Positions 25,822-33,391 of a DNA stretch of 42,537 nucleotides are shown here, piece by piece. Both the position numbers and the translations under genes were made by a program. Each line of letters starts with the position of its first letter. The first letter of the stretch is position 1. The notes beneath the pieces are model-generated. The model was not told the DNA's origin. It saw only the letters and a program-made list of their open reading frames with translations, and ran no database searches. Source of the stretch: Burkholderiales bacterium (lineage in GTDB: Bacteria; Pseudomonadota; Gammaproteobacteria; Burkholderiales; JAEUOS01); assembly GCA_947473125.1 (NCBI GenBank), contig CANJDH010000037.1, forward strand, positions 1 through 42,537. The letters run 5' to 3'.

Positions 25822-26079
25822 ATGAAATTTCAACTTTCTTTTCCGGTCGCTAAGCGCGTCCGGTTTGACGCCGACTTTTTGCATGTCGATCTGGCCGATG
25901 GCCGGGTGATTTCGACGCCGATGCGCTGGTATCCCGAACTGCGTGCCGCGAGTGTGGCGGATGTGTCGAATTACAAATTCATTTGCGATGGCACCGGTAT
26001 CGAATGGCCCAAACTCGATTACCACCTGAGTGTCGAGAGCATGCTCGTGGCGGCAGCGCCGATGAAGAAGGCGGCTTGA
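25822..26079 (+). CDS. DUF2442 domain protein
   Basis: This 85-residue protein contains the DUF2442 pattern: short beta strands with VDLADGRVISTPMRWYPEL, ending in a GTGIEWPKLDYHLSVESML stretch. DUF2442 proteins are often encoded beside DUF4160 proteins in putative toxin-antitoxin pairs, but no such partner is adjacent here. The AT-rich sequence upstream (about 25770-25795) may hold its promoter. Function is unknown; family assignment is fairly sure. Confidence 0.78.
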   Translation: MKFQLSFPVAKRVRFDADFLHVDLADGRVISTPMRWYPELRAASVADVSNYKFICDGTGIEWPKLDYHLSVESMLVAAAPMKKAA

Positions 26080-26159
26080 TGCCCGCCGCCTTGACGATCT
26101 TGCCGCAACGAAACTGGTTCATACTCAAAAAAATCGTGCTGCAACCAAGGAGGAGACAA

Positions 26160-27155
26160 ATGCAACCCGCCAGACATTGGAGTTACAAGTGCATGCTGAT
26201 TGTGAGCGCGGCTGTGAGCGCGGCGGCGATGCCGCTCTGCGCCAGCGCGCAGGCCGACTGGAAACCGGAACGCCCGATCAAGCTGATGGTGCCGTTCGCG
26301 CCGGGCGCGGCGACCGACATCAGCGCACGTACCATCTCCGACAAAGTTGCCGCGACTCTGGGCCAGCCGGTCGTCATCGAAAATCAGGGCGCCGCCAGCG
26401 GGGTGGTGGGCACTGAAATCGGCGCGCGGGCCGCAGCCGATGGCTACACCTGGACACTCGCCCACGACCCGCCGTTCACGATATTGCCGCATGTGCGCAA
26501 GCTCAGCTACGACCCGCTCAAGGATTTCGAACCTGTCGCCATGATCGCCTCGATCCCCATGGTGCTGGTGGTACGCCCGGGCCTGCCGGTCAACAACATT
26601 CGCGAGCTGCTCGAGATGGCGCGCGCCAACCCCGGCAAACTCACGATCGCTTCCTCCGGCACCGGGGCCACCTCGCACCTCGCGGCTGAATTGTTCAAAT
26701 ATGAAACCAGGATCGACCTGCTGCATGTGCCCTACAAAGGCCAGGCGCAGGGCGTGGCCGACGTACTCGGCGGGCAAGTGGACATGATCTTCAGCTCGTT
26801 CGGCCCGGTGGTGCAGCACATCCGCACCGGCAAGCTCAAGGCGCTCGGCGTGTCGGTGCCCAGGCGCTACGCCAGCCTGCCCGATGTGCCGACCATCGCC
26901 GAAGCCGGCGTGCCCGGGTTTGATTTCAGCGTCTGGACCGGCATTGCGGTGCCCGCCGGCACACCGAAAAACATTCGCGACCAGATCAATCTGGCGGTCA
27001 ACAAGGCGATGGAATCACCCGAAGTGCAGACCCGCTTTGCCACGCTCGGGTTTGTGCCCGGCGACGGCAACCCGCAAAACTTCAAGGCCAAGATCGCGGC
27101 GGATTTCGCCAAATGGCGCCAGGTGATCACTGCTGCGCGCATTCCCATCGAGTAG
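26160..27155 (+). CDS. Bug-family (TctC) tripartite tricarboxylate receptor, second copy
   Basis: This 331-residue periplasmic receptor has a signal peptide ending near CASAQA. The mature start RPIKLMVPFAPGAATDI, then AADGYTW, ASSGTGATSHL and VPYKGQAQGVADVLGGQVDM, are Bug signatures. AAGGAGGAG precedes the ATG at 26160. No TctAB genes are near. It lies 36 bp ahead of the CoA transferase gene, which suggests that the bound carboxylate is activated as a CoA thioester. It is only distantly similar to the receptor at 16211. Confidence 0.92.
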   Translation: MQPARHWSYKCMLIVSAAVSAAAMPLCASAQADWKPERPIKLMVPFAPGAATDISARTISDKVAATLGQPVVIENQGAASGVVGTEIGARAAADGYTWTLAHDPPFTILPHVRKLSYDPLKDFEPVAMIASIPMVLVVRPGLPVNNIRELLEMARANPGKLTIASSGTGATSHLAAELFKYETRIDLLHVPYKGQAQGVADVLGGQVDMIFSSFGPVVQHIRTGKLKALGVSVPRRYASLPDVPTIAEAGVPGFDFSVWTGIAVPAGTPKNIRDQINLAVNKAMESPEVQTRFATLGFVPGDGNPQNFKAKIAADFAKWRQVITAARIPIE

Positions 27156-27191
27156 GCGCCCCTCACGCCGGCCAATGTCTGTGAATTGAAC

Positions 27192-28439
27192 ATGGACCAC
27201 ACTTCGCACCCTGCGGCGCCTGCGCCGGCATTGCCGCTCTCGGGCAAGCGCCTGCTCGATTTCAGCCAGGGCGTGGCCGGCCCGTACTGCGCCATGCTGC
27301 TTGCCGAACTGGGGGCCGAGGTCATCAAGGTCGAGCCGCCCGAGGGCGACTGGATTCGCGCCGTCGGTACGCTGGTGCAGCCCAACGAGAGCTCGGCCCA
27401 CCTGTGCCTCAACCGCAACAAGCGCAGCATCAGCCTCGACCTGAAGCACCCCGAGGGGCGCGCCATTGCAGCCAGGCTTGCCGCACGCAGTGACATCATC
27501 GTGCAGAATTTCCGGCTCGGCGTGATGGATAAATTTGGGCTGGGTTACGACACGTTGGCGGCAAACAACCCCCGGCTGATTTACGCCACCATCTTCGGCT
27601 TTGGCGAAGACGGGCCGCTCGCGCATGCGCCCGCCACCGACTCTGTGATGCAGGCGTTTGGTGGCCTCATGAGCATCAACGGCGACGACGGGCCGCCCCT
27701 GCGGGTGGGCAACATGGTGTCCGACATGCTCGCCGGCTCGTATCTCAGCCAAGGGGTGCTGGCCGCGCTGCTGACCATGGCAAACACCGGCCGTGGTCAG
27801 CAGGTGAGCGTGAGCCTGCTCGACGCATTGGTGGCCTTTCAGGCGCCGCCGGTGATGGAATACCTGGTCACCGGCAAGGTGCCGGCGCGCAGCGGGCGCA
27901 ACCATCCGCTGATGGCGCCCTCCGGCACCTACAAGGTCAGGGATGGCTTCGTCACGCTGGTGGCCACCCAGCGGCTCTGGCCAAAGTTTTGCACGGCGGT
28001 GGGCATGCCCGAGCTGATCGACGACCCGCGCTTCGCCACCAATGAAGTGCGCGTGCAGCACCGCGACGCGCTGCAACAATTGATCGTGCCGTTCTTCGAG
28101 GGGAAGACCAAGGCCGAGCTGCTCGAAATCTCCAGCCGCCACGACCTGGTGTGCGCCCCCATCAACGATTACCGCGAGCTGCTCGAACACGAGCAGGTCA
28201 AGGCCAGCGGACTGATGCGCGACTGGTCGCATCCGGCGCTGGGGAGTTTTTCAGGCAGCCGCAATCCGATCCGCTATGCCGAGATGGCGCCTGTGTGGGG
28301 CGTATCGCCACTCCTGGGCGAACACACCCGCGACATTCTGTCCGGTGATATCGGCATGCCGGCAGAACAAATCGCCCGGCTCGAGGCAGACGGCATTGTT
28401 CTGGCCAATAGGGTGACCGCCCGGGGTGCAGCATCTTGA
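27192..28439 (+). CDS. Class III CoA transferase (CaiB/BaiF family)
   Basis: This 415-residue CoA transferase moves CoA between carboxylic acids. The N-terminal LLDFSQGVAGPYCAMLLAEL with GAEVIKVEPPEGD, the LDLKHPEGR block and the catalytic Asp178 (SDMLAGSY) are all present, so it looks active. ATG 27192 is the probable start; TTG 27186 in frame is an alternative. It follows a Bug receptor gene, a common arrangement in Burkholderiales for uptake and activation of organic acids. The accessory region begins directly downstream. Confidence 0.92.
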   Translation: MDHTSHPAAPAPALPLSGKRLLDFSQGVAGPYCAMLLAELGAEVIKVEPPEGDWIRAVGTLVQPNESSAHLCLNRNKRSISLDLKHPEGRAIAARLAARSDIIVQNFRLGVMDKFGLGYDTLAANNPRLIYATIFGFGEDGPLAHAPATDSVMQAFGGLMSINGDDGPPLRVGNMVSDMLAGSYLSQGVLAALLTMANTGRGQQVSVSLLDALVAFQAPPVMEYLVTGKVPARSGRNHPLMAPSGTYKVRDGFVTLVATQRLWPKFCTAVGMPELIDDPRFATNEVRVQHRDALQQLIVPFFEGKTKAELLEISSRHDLVCAPINDYRELLEHEQVKASGLMRDWSHPALGSFSGSRNPIRYAEMAPVWGVSPLLGEHTRDILSGDIGMPAEQIARLEADGIVLANRVTARGAAS

Positions 28440-28470
28440 GGTTGGGCAGGCCCGCAGTTCAAGAGGGAAA

Positions 28471-28721
28471 TTCTGGCAGTTGTTGGACAATAGCGGCAGC
28501 AGCACTCGCCTGATAGAGGAAGGAACCAATCCATGACTACCATGCTGACGCCGCCCTTTGTTTCCAAACTACCCGACGCCGACATGCAGGCCGTCCCCGC
28601 CGCCCTGGCCCGCGCCGCGCAAAAAGCCCGTGAACTGGCAGCCCGCACCGGCACCCCGATGATCTACGTGGTTGACGGCAAGCTCGTTGAAGAGATGGTC
28701 CCGGCCAGCGAAGCGGGGCAG
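28471..28721. repeat. Left copy of a 251-bp direct repeat
   Basis: This segment, including the upstream leader TTCTGGCAGTTGTTGGACAA, the ribosome site GGAAGGAACCAATCC and most of the small gene at 28533, recurs at 32135-32385 with the same length and most bases identical. The copies flank the Fic and HipBA genes in direct orientation. Confidence 0.92.
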
Positions 28722-28736
28722 GCTGGCGCCGCCTGA
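28533..28736 (+). CDS. Small conserved protein, duplicated (copy 1)
   Basis: This 67-residue protein is of unknown function. It consists of a short variable N-terminus, SKLPDADMQA, an Ala-rich helix, then RTGTPMIYVVDGKLVEEMVP. That last part looks like a small beta-hairpin. Copy 2 at 32197 is nearly identical apart from the ends. GAGGAAGGA lies at good spacing before the ATG. Size and company (Fic, HipBA) suggest a toxin-antitoxin-linked protein, perhaps an antitoxin, but no family was recognised. Conservation of both copies favours real expression. Confidence 0.72.
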   Translation: MTTMLTPPFVSKLPDADMQAVPAALARAAQKARELAARTGTPMIYVVDGKLVEEMVPASEAGQAGAA

Positions 28737-28777
28737 CTCCCTGACTGCATCTGTTCGGCAGGAGCCATTCTTCGGCT

Positions 28778-30220
28778 TCATGCGGGCCGCTGCAAGGCCT
28801 GCCACGCCCTGAACTCCGACAAGCGCAATCGATAGCGGCTGACATTGCCTTCGTGCAGGTTGCGTAAATCGTCCAGCGCCAATTGCGTGAGAGCCGGTGC
28901 GTCATTCGCCGTGACCAGCGGTGCCAGCAGCGCACCCACCACCGCCTCACTCCGTGGCTGCTGGCTGCGCACCATGTCAGCCACTACCTGGATGAGCACT
29001 TCGCGGTAGCGCAGGCGCAGCGGGTCTGGCTCGGCCACGGTTTCGCGGATGGCCATATAGCGCTGGCAGGAACGCTCGTAAGCCCACACGAAAACATCAC
29101 GCAGCAGCTCCACACGCTGCAGTTCATACACGCCGAGCGTGCCTTCGACATAGGTGCGCTCGGGAACGTCGATGAAGGAAAGCGGGCACAGATTGTCGCG
29201 AATCAGCGGAATGTTGGCGCCGAGCCTTGACACGCGCTTGTTCACATCCACAAATGGTTGCAGATAGGGAATGTGCACCATCGTGAAGAAGGCTTGCTCG
29301 AACGCATCTTCGATGGCACCTGCCTTGTTCAGCACCATGTGAAACCACGCCTCGATTTGCTGCGGGATGCCCGGCGGGTGATACACCGTGCCGCTGACTT
29401 CGACAATGCGTTGGCGCAGGCGGCCGCTTTCAGCCGCATTGGCCAAAAGGTTGTCCGAGAGCAGGGCGTGCAGGTTGAAGAACGTGAAGGCGTTGAAACC
29501 GGTGTCTTCGACCTCTTCGACCAGAAGTTCGATGGCGGCCTTGTGGTTGAGGATCATCTGCGCCTCGCGCCGGTCTTTGCCGGAGGCAGCCTCGCCGCGC
29601 TCGATGAGGTTTTGCGTATCGAGCCGGGTGTAGGTGTTGCCCTCAAGCTGGCTGGAAGCCCACGACAGATCGATCATCAGGCGCGCCATGAGATCGCGCG
29701 CATAAGTGCCGGCGGGGCGCGCGCCGTTCGGCGTGCGGCCGATGTTGTGCAGGTGCGCGCGAATCTCCGGCGCCAGATAGGCCGACTGGTTGGGGACATA
29801 GCCTTCGAGGAAGGTGCGGTTGTAGCCCACCGGCTTGCGGCCCTGCACCGGCTGGCGCACGTAGGCCCTGATTTCATCACCGGCCGGGGAGGTGGGCACA
29901 TAAACCTCGCCCGCCACCTGCACGGTATCAGGCTCTTGGGCCGTTAGAACGGTAGCCACCCGTGATGGAAACCGCGGTGCAAATTGTGGTGCAAACTGCG
30001 GCGCCAGCGGCAGGGCGAGCGCGTATTTGACGCCACGCGCCTCCCCCTGCGCGAAAACCCGCTTCTCCCGCACCAGCGCGGCCAGCCGGCGCTGCAAGGT
30101 GCGGCGGCTAACGAGGCCAGCCAGCGCGCCATGCAAGGCATCCATGCCCGCCCCGAGGGGATGTTGGCTAAGCTCAGCCTGGATTGTTTCAGCCAGATCG
30201 GCGGAGAGGATTTTGGGCAT
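28778..30220 (-). CDS. Fic-family protein with winged-helix N-terminus and His-to-Gln active site
   Basis: This 480-residue protein has an N-terminal winged helix (SRRTLQRRLAALVREKRVF, about 38-56) and a Fic AMP-transferase domain in the middle. The self-inhibitory motif is intact (Ser189...Glu193-Gly194 in SSQLEGN), as in class II Fic proteins. The active-site loop reads LQPFVDVNKRVSR: the usual catalytic His of HPFxDGNKR is Gln321 (codon 29258-29260). The enzyme may be inactive, act on other substrates, or belong to a subgroup with this loop. Large palindromes just upstream suggest autoregulation through the winged helix. Confidence 0.88.
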   Translation of the reverse strand: MPKILSADLAETIQAELSQHPLGAGMDALHGALAGLVSRRTLQRRLAALVREKRVFAQGEARGVKYALALPLAPQFAPQFAPRFPSRVATVLTAQEPDTVQVAGEVYVPTSPAGDEIRAYVRQPVQGRKPVGYNRTFLEGYVPNQSAYLAPEIRAHLHNIGRTPNGARPAGTYARDLMARLMIDLSWASSQLEGNTYTRLDTQNLIERGEAASGKDRREAQMILNHKAAIELLVEEVEDTGFNAFTFFNLHALLSDNLLANAAESGRLRQRIVEVSGTVYHPPGIPQQIEAWFHMVLNKAGAIEDAFEQAFFTMVHIPYLQPFVDVNKRVSRLGANIPLIRDNLCPLSFIDVPERTYVEGTLGVYELQRVELLRDVFVWAYERSCQRYMAIRETVAEPDPLRLRYREVLIQVVADMVRSQQPRSEAVVGALLAPLVTANDAPALTQLALDDLRNLHEGNVSRYRLRLSEFRAWQALQRPA

Positions 30221-30234
30221 GGCTGCGTTTGTTT

Positions 30235-30342
30235 TGGCGCATTACTTAGTTAATGCGCCATTAATGTACTTTATTTGGCGCGATTATTCAACATTGACGG
30301 CATTTATTGGCGTGATAATCCGATATTCCGCCAATAAATGCC
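30235..30342 (-). promoter_or_regulatory. Operator array upstream of the Fic gene
   Basis: TGGCGCATTA (30235-30244) and TAATGCGCCA (30251-30260) form one dyad, 14 bp before the Fic start. GGCATTTATTGGCG (30299-30312) and CGCCAATAAATGCC (30329-30342) form a second with perfect 14-bp arms and a 16-nt spacer. A lone TTTGGCGCGATTATT lies between (about 30274-30288). All five half-sites share a TTGGCGnnATTA-like core, so one protein probably binds them all. Confidence 0.7.
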
Positions 30343-30378
30343 ACTGCTCGCGGTAGAAGGTATATAGAGGCTTTTTGT

Positions 30379-30428
30379 TTGACGGATACGAAGATTGCAA
30401 TATAATGGTTCCTATAGAAGCCATTATA
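30379..30428 (+). promoter_or_regulatory. hipBA promoter with operator palindrome
   Basis: TTGACG (30379-30384), a 16-bp spacer and TATAAT (30401-30406) make a near-consensus sigma-70 promoter. TATAATGG (30401-30408) and CCATTATA (30421-30428) are the arms of a 28-bp dyad in which 24 positions are symmetric. It covers the -10 and the expected start. This is the likely autorepression site for the HipB-like protein. Confidence 0.8.
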
Positions 30429-30459
30429 ATATTTAAAGAATCTCAAAAGAACCTTAAAA

Positions 30460-30792
30460 ATGGAATCCCTCCCCATTCCCACCCCGGTGGAACGCGCCAT
30501 CGCGAAACTGGGTAACGATCTTTCCCTGGCGCGGCGGCGCAGGCATATTTCGCAGCAATCGCTGGCTGAGCGGATCGGCGCCTCGTTATCGACCGTCAAG
30601 CGCATGGAACAGGGTGACGTGCGCATTCCATTGCACTTCATTGCGCGCGCCCTGTACGTTTTCGGTGAAATCGAGCGTCTCTCATCCCTTATCGATACTG
30701 CGCAAGACGCCATCGGCCTCACGCTGGCCGATGAACAACTGCCGCAGAGAATCCGTCGCAAAACCAAACGCCTCCCAACGGGTGCCCTGTGA
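30460..30792 (+). CDS. hipB: HipB-like XRE-family antitoxin
   Basis: This 110-residue protein has a helix-turn-helix of the XRE type (ISQQSLAERIGASLSTVKRM, about residues 30-49) and a basic C-terminal tail (RIRRKTKR). It precedes and overlaps the hipA gene by 4 bp (GTGA), the standard order for hipBA. It is expected to hold HipA inactive and repress the promoter 50 bp upstream. The start has no strong ribosome site. Confidence 0.88.
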   Translation: MESLPIPTPVERAIAKLGNDLSLARRRRHISQQSLAERIGASLSTVKRMEQGDVRIPLHFIARALYVFGEIERLSSLIDTAQDAIGLTLADEQLPQRIRRKTKRLPTGAL

Positions 30793-32093
30793 AGCTTCCA
30801 GCCTTGGCCAAAGCCACTGTCAACATTCGCCAAAACGTTGATGTGTGCATCGGCAATGAAGGCACCTTGGTGGGCAGCCTCACCTATGTGCGCCAGGGCG
30901 CGAGGGAAAACACCGCATTTGCTTACGACGCGAGTTGGCTCGCCCGGCCGGACCGATTCGCGGTTTCGCCTGATTTAGGCCTGGCGCCCGAGCATCAGCG
31001 CCGCCGCGCGCCGACTGCCCAGGATTCACCTTTTCACCATGCCTTTGCCGACACCGCGCCCGACGCCTGGGGCAGGCGCGTGATCGCGCGCGATCATGCC
31101 AAGCGCCGTCTTGCCGAAAACCTGCAACCCCTGTCCGAGTTGGACTACCTCTTGGCCGTAGATGATTTCAGCCGCATGGGGGCGCTGCGCCTGCGCGCTG
31201 CCAATGGCAGCTATTTGGGAAACACCGCAGCAGGGCGCCGCAACACGCCGCCTTTGGTCGATCTGCAAAAAATGTTTGATGCAAGCCGGGCGATAGAGCT
31301 AAACAACGAAACCGCTGAAGACCTTCGCTATCTGCAGGGCAAAGGCACCTCGTTGGGGGGCCTGCGCCCCAAATGTACGGTGATTGACAAGAACGGCCGC
31401 CTCTCCCTGGGCAAATTTCCCAGTGTGGGCGACGAGCGCAACGTCACCCGCGCCGAAGTGCTGGCGCTGCACCTGGCAAACAAAGCCGGCATCGAGGCCG
31501 CGCCGTCGAGGATTGAGACGCTGCACACCGTGCCGGTGGCCATCATCGAGCGCTTTGACCGCACCCCCGACGATCTGCGGATTCCCTACTTGTCTGCCGC
31601 TTCGATGCTGCAGGCTTCCCGCAATGAGGAGCGCTCCTATGTGGAGATTGCGGATGCCATGCGCGCCAACTGCGCGCAGCCGCAGGCGGATGTGCGGCAA
31701 CTCTGGCGACGCCTGGTGTTCAACCTCTTGATCACCAACGTGGACGACCATTTGCACAACCTGGGCTTCTTGCACGTGGAGAAAGGCCAGTGGCGCCTGG
31801 CGCCGGCATTCGACCTCAACCCGTTTCCTGACAAGGCCAACGAATCCAAGACCTGGCTTTCTGAGCAGGATGGCCCGGTCACTTCGGTTGCGGCACTCAT
31901 GGCGCGCGCAGCCTATTTTTCGCTGGGGGCCGATGCCGCGCTGCTCATTCTGAAAGAGGTAGTGCAGGCCGTTTCTAACTGGAAAACCGTGGCGACCGGT
32001 GCGGCCGTAGGGTTAACGCCGCAGGAGGTGGCCGGCTTTGCGCCGGCCTTCGAGCATGCCCAGATGGATGCCGCGCGCGCGCTGCTGAACTGA
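30789..32093 (+). CDS. hipA: HipA-family serine/threonine kinase toxin
   Basis: This 434-residue kinase toxin has family landmarks in order: N-terminal couple_hipA region (VGSLTYV), ATP-loop GTSLGGLRPK, catalytic FNLLITNVDDHLHNLGF with the active Asp/His, and the metal-binding APAFDLNP. All key residues are present, so the toxin appears intact. It starts with GTG 30789 inside the end of hipB. Classical HipA phosphorylates glutamyl-tRNA synthetase and induces dormancy; the target here is unknown. A tRNA-Glu gene fragment nearby is probably coincidental. Confidence 0.92.
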   Translation: MKLPALAKATVNIRQNVDVCIGNEGTLVGSLTYVRQGARENTAFAYDASWLARPDRFAVSPDLGLAPEHQRRRAPTAQDSPFHHAFADTAPDAWGRRVIARDHAKRRLAENLQPLSELDYLLAVDDFSRMGALRLRAANGSYLGNTAAGRRNTPPLVDLQKMFDASRAIELNNETAEDLRYLQGKGTSLGGLRPKCTVIDKNGRLSLGKFPSVGDERNVTRAEVLALHLANKAGIEAAPSRIETLHTVPVAIIERFDRTPDDLRIPYLSAASMLQASRNEERSYVEIADAMRANCAQPQADVRQLWRRLVFNLLITNVDDHLHNLGFLHVEKGQWRLAPAFDLNPFPDKANESKTWLSEQDGPVTSVAALMARAAYFSLGADAALLILKEVVQAVSNWKTVATGAAVGLTPQEVAGFAPAFEHAQMDAARALLN

Positions 32094-32134
32094 ACCTACT
32101 CGGTCAAGCTGATCTTCCTGTCATGCGGGTTGAT

Positions 32135-32385
32135 TTCTGGCAGTTGTTGGACAAGAGCGGCAGGCATCTGCAGTTGATCGGGGAAGGAACCAATCCATGA
32201 GCACCACGCAGCCGCCGCTCCCCGTTTCAAAACTACCCGACGCCGACATGCAGGCCGTCTCCGCCGCCCTGGCTCGCGCCGCGCAAAAAGCCCGTGAACT
32301 GGCAGCCCGCACCGGCACCCCGATGATCTATCTGATCGACGGCAAGCTCGTCGAAGAGATGGTCCCGGCGAGCGAAGCAGGGCAG
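32135..32385. repeat. Right copy of the 251-bp direct repeat
   Basis: Matches 28471-28721 in the same orientation. The least conserved part is a stretch of about 25 bp upstream of the ribosome site. It begins 41 bp after the hipA stop. Confidence 0.92.
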
Positions 32386-32388
32386 TGA
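32197..32388 (+). CDS. Small conserved protein, duplicated (copy 2)
   Basis: This 63-residue paralogue of the 28533 product shares the SKLPDADMQA segment, the Ala-rich helix and the IYLIDGKLVEEMVPASEAGQ end; it lacks the last four residues of copy 1. Its ribosome site GGGAAGGA and leader are shared with copy 1. Third-position changes dominate the differences in the core, suggesting selection on the protein in both copies. Function is unknown. Confidence 0.72.
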   Translation: MSTTQPPLPVSKLPDADMQAVSAALARAAQKARELAARTGTPMIYLIDGKLVEEMVPASEAGQ

Positions 32389-32392
32389 TGTT

Positions 32393-32461
32393 TTGACCCT
32401 GTGGCTCACCCCCTGAGCCGCTAGAATGGTCTAGTCAGCCGTAGCAAAAGCGGGCCAGACC
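32393..32461 (+). promoter_or_regulatory. Upstream region of the WYL gene with two small dyads
   Basis: GGCTCA/TGAGCC (32403-32408 and 32414-32419) and CTAGA/TCTAG (32421-32425 and 32430-32434) lie just ahead of the WYL regulator start. TAGAAT at 32422 could be a -10. They are candidate autoregulatory sites. Confidence 0.35.
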
Positions 32462-33127
32462 ATGAACCAGGTAGAACGCCTCTACAAAATCGAGCAACTG
32501 CTGGGCGAGGCGCACACGGTGCCGATTACCGCCATGCTCGAACGCCTGGAAATCTCCCGCGCCACCTTCAAGCGCGACCTGGCCACCCTGCGCGACCGCC
32601 TCAACGCCCCCATCGTGTGGGACCGCTTCGGCGGCGGCTACCGGTTCGAGCCACAGCGCCGCGCCGGGGCCAAGCAGGCCGGGCAGGCCGGGCCGAAGCA
32701 CGCTGGCCCCAAGCACCCCGGGCCGAAGCACCCCAGGCCAACGCACCAACGGCCCGGCCTCTGGTTCAACAGCAGCGAAGCCTATGCCCTGTTGGCGATG
32801 CAGCAAAGCTCAAGGAAATCGACCCCGGCATCCTGGCCGGCCAGATCGAACCATTGGCGGTGCGCCTGCGCGCGCTGCTCGGCAGCAGCGGCGACGACAT
32901 CGCCGAGGTCGAGAAGCGCATCAAGCTCTTGCAGGTGGGCGCACGGCGCGCCAACCCGCAACACTTCAGCCACATCGCCCGCGCCGTGCTCACCCGGCGC
33001 CCCAATCACAAATCGGCAGATCCACTACACCTCACGCGGCAGCGGCGAAGCCACCGACCGCCTGATCTCGCCGCAGCGCCTGGTGAACACGGAGCGGGCG
33101 TTGGAGGCGCATCGGGTGGGGCGGTGA
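32462..33127 (+). pseudogene. WYL-domain regulator, broken (N-terminal part)
   Basis: This gene encodes the N-terminal half of a winged-helix/WYL transcriptional regulator. The HTH (YKIEQLLGEAHTVPITAMLE, then ISRATFKRDLATLRDRL) and the start of the linker are in frame from 32462. The frame then shifts near 32806-32812 (continuing LKEIDPGILAGQIEPL) and back near 33010 (QIHYTSRGSGEATDRLISPQ). After LVN the gene jumps directly to its last 12 residues: about 395 bp present in the second copy (34976-35370) are missing. A Gly/Pro/His/Lys-rich repeat (GPKHPGPKHP) sits in the linker. Two indels plus a deletion make this non-functional unless the indels are sequencing errors. Confidence 0.82.
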
Positions 33128-33210
33128 GTTAGAAAATGCGACGAAATTGGATGGGGTGGATGGCTGGAGAGTGGCTGTGGGAGAGGGGCTACGTGGCATG
33201 CATGGATGGG
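33051..33210. repeat. Left partial copy of the WYL 3' end and flank
   Basis: 33051-33088 is identical to 34938-34975, and 33091-33210 matches 35371-35480 with a few changes and an 11-bp insertion. The match continues about 85 bp past the stop codon into non-coding sequence, so it is a DNA duplication rather than domain similarity. Confidence 0.85.
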
Positions 33211-33303
33211 AGACGCATGTACCAAGGGTTTCCAAAGGTCGCCGCATGGGATGCACACCATGAGCGCCAATGTTCCATCCTCCGCTCGCCAGTGTTTAAT
33301 TAC

Positions 33304-33335
33304 GGCGAATTCGCCACAATTGGACCCGTCCAATT
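33304..33335 (+). promoter_or_regulatory. Two adjoining perfect palindromes before the DUF4062 gene
   Basis: GGCGAATTCGCC (33304-33315) is a perfect 12-bp palindrome. Two bases on, AATTGGAC-CC-GTCCAATT (33318-33335) is a perfect 18-bp dyad. They lie 57 bp ahead of the DUF4062 start in otherwise gene-free sequence and are strong operator candidates. Confidence 0.6.
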
Positions 33336-33391
33336 CCCCGGGTTTGAAACTGGTTGATGAATAATCAGCATTACCCCCAAGGCATAGAGGC

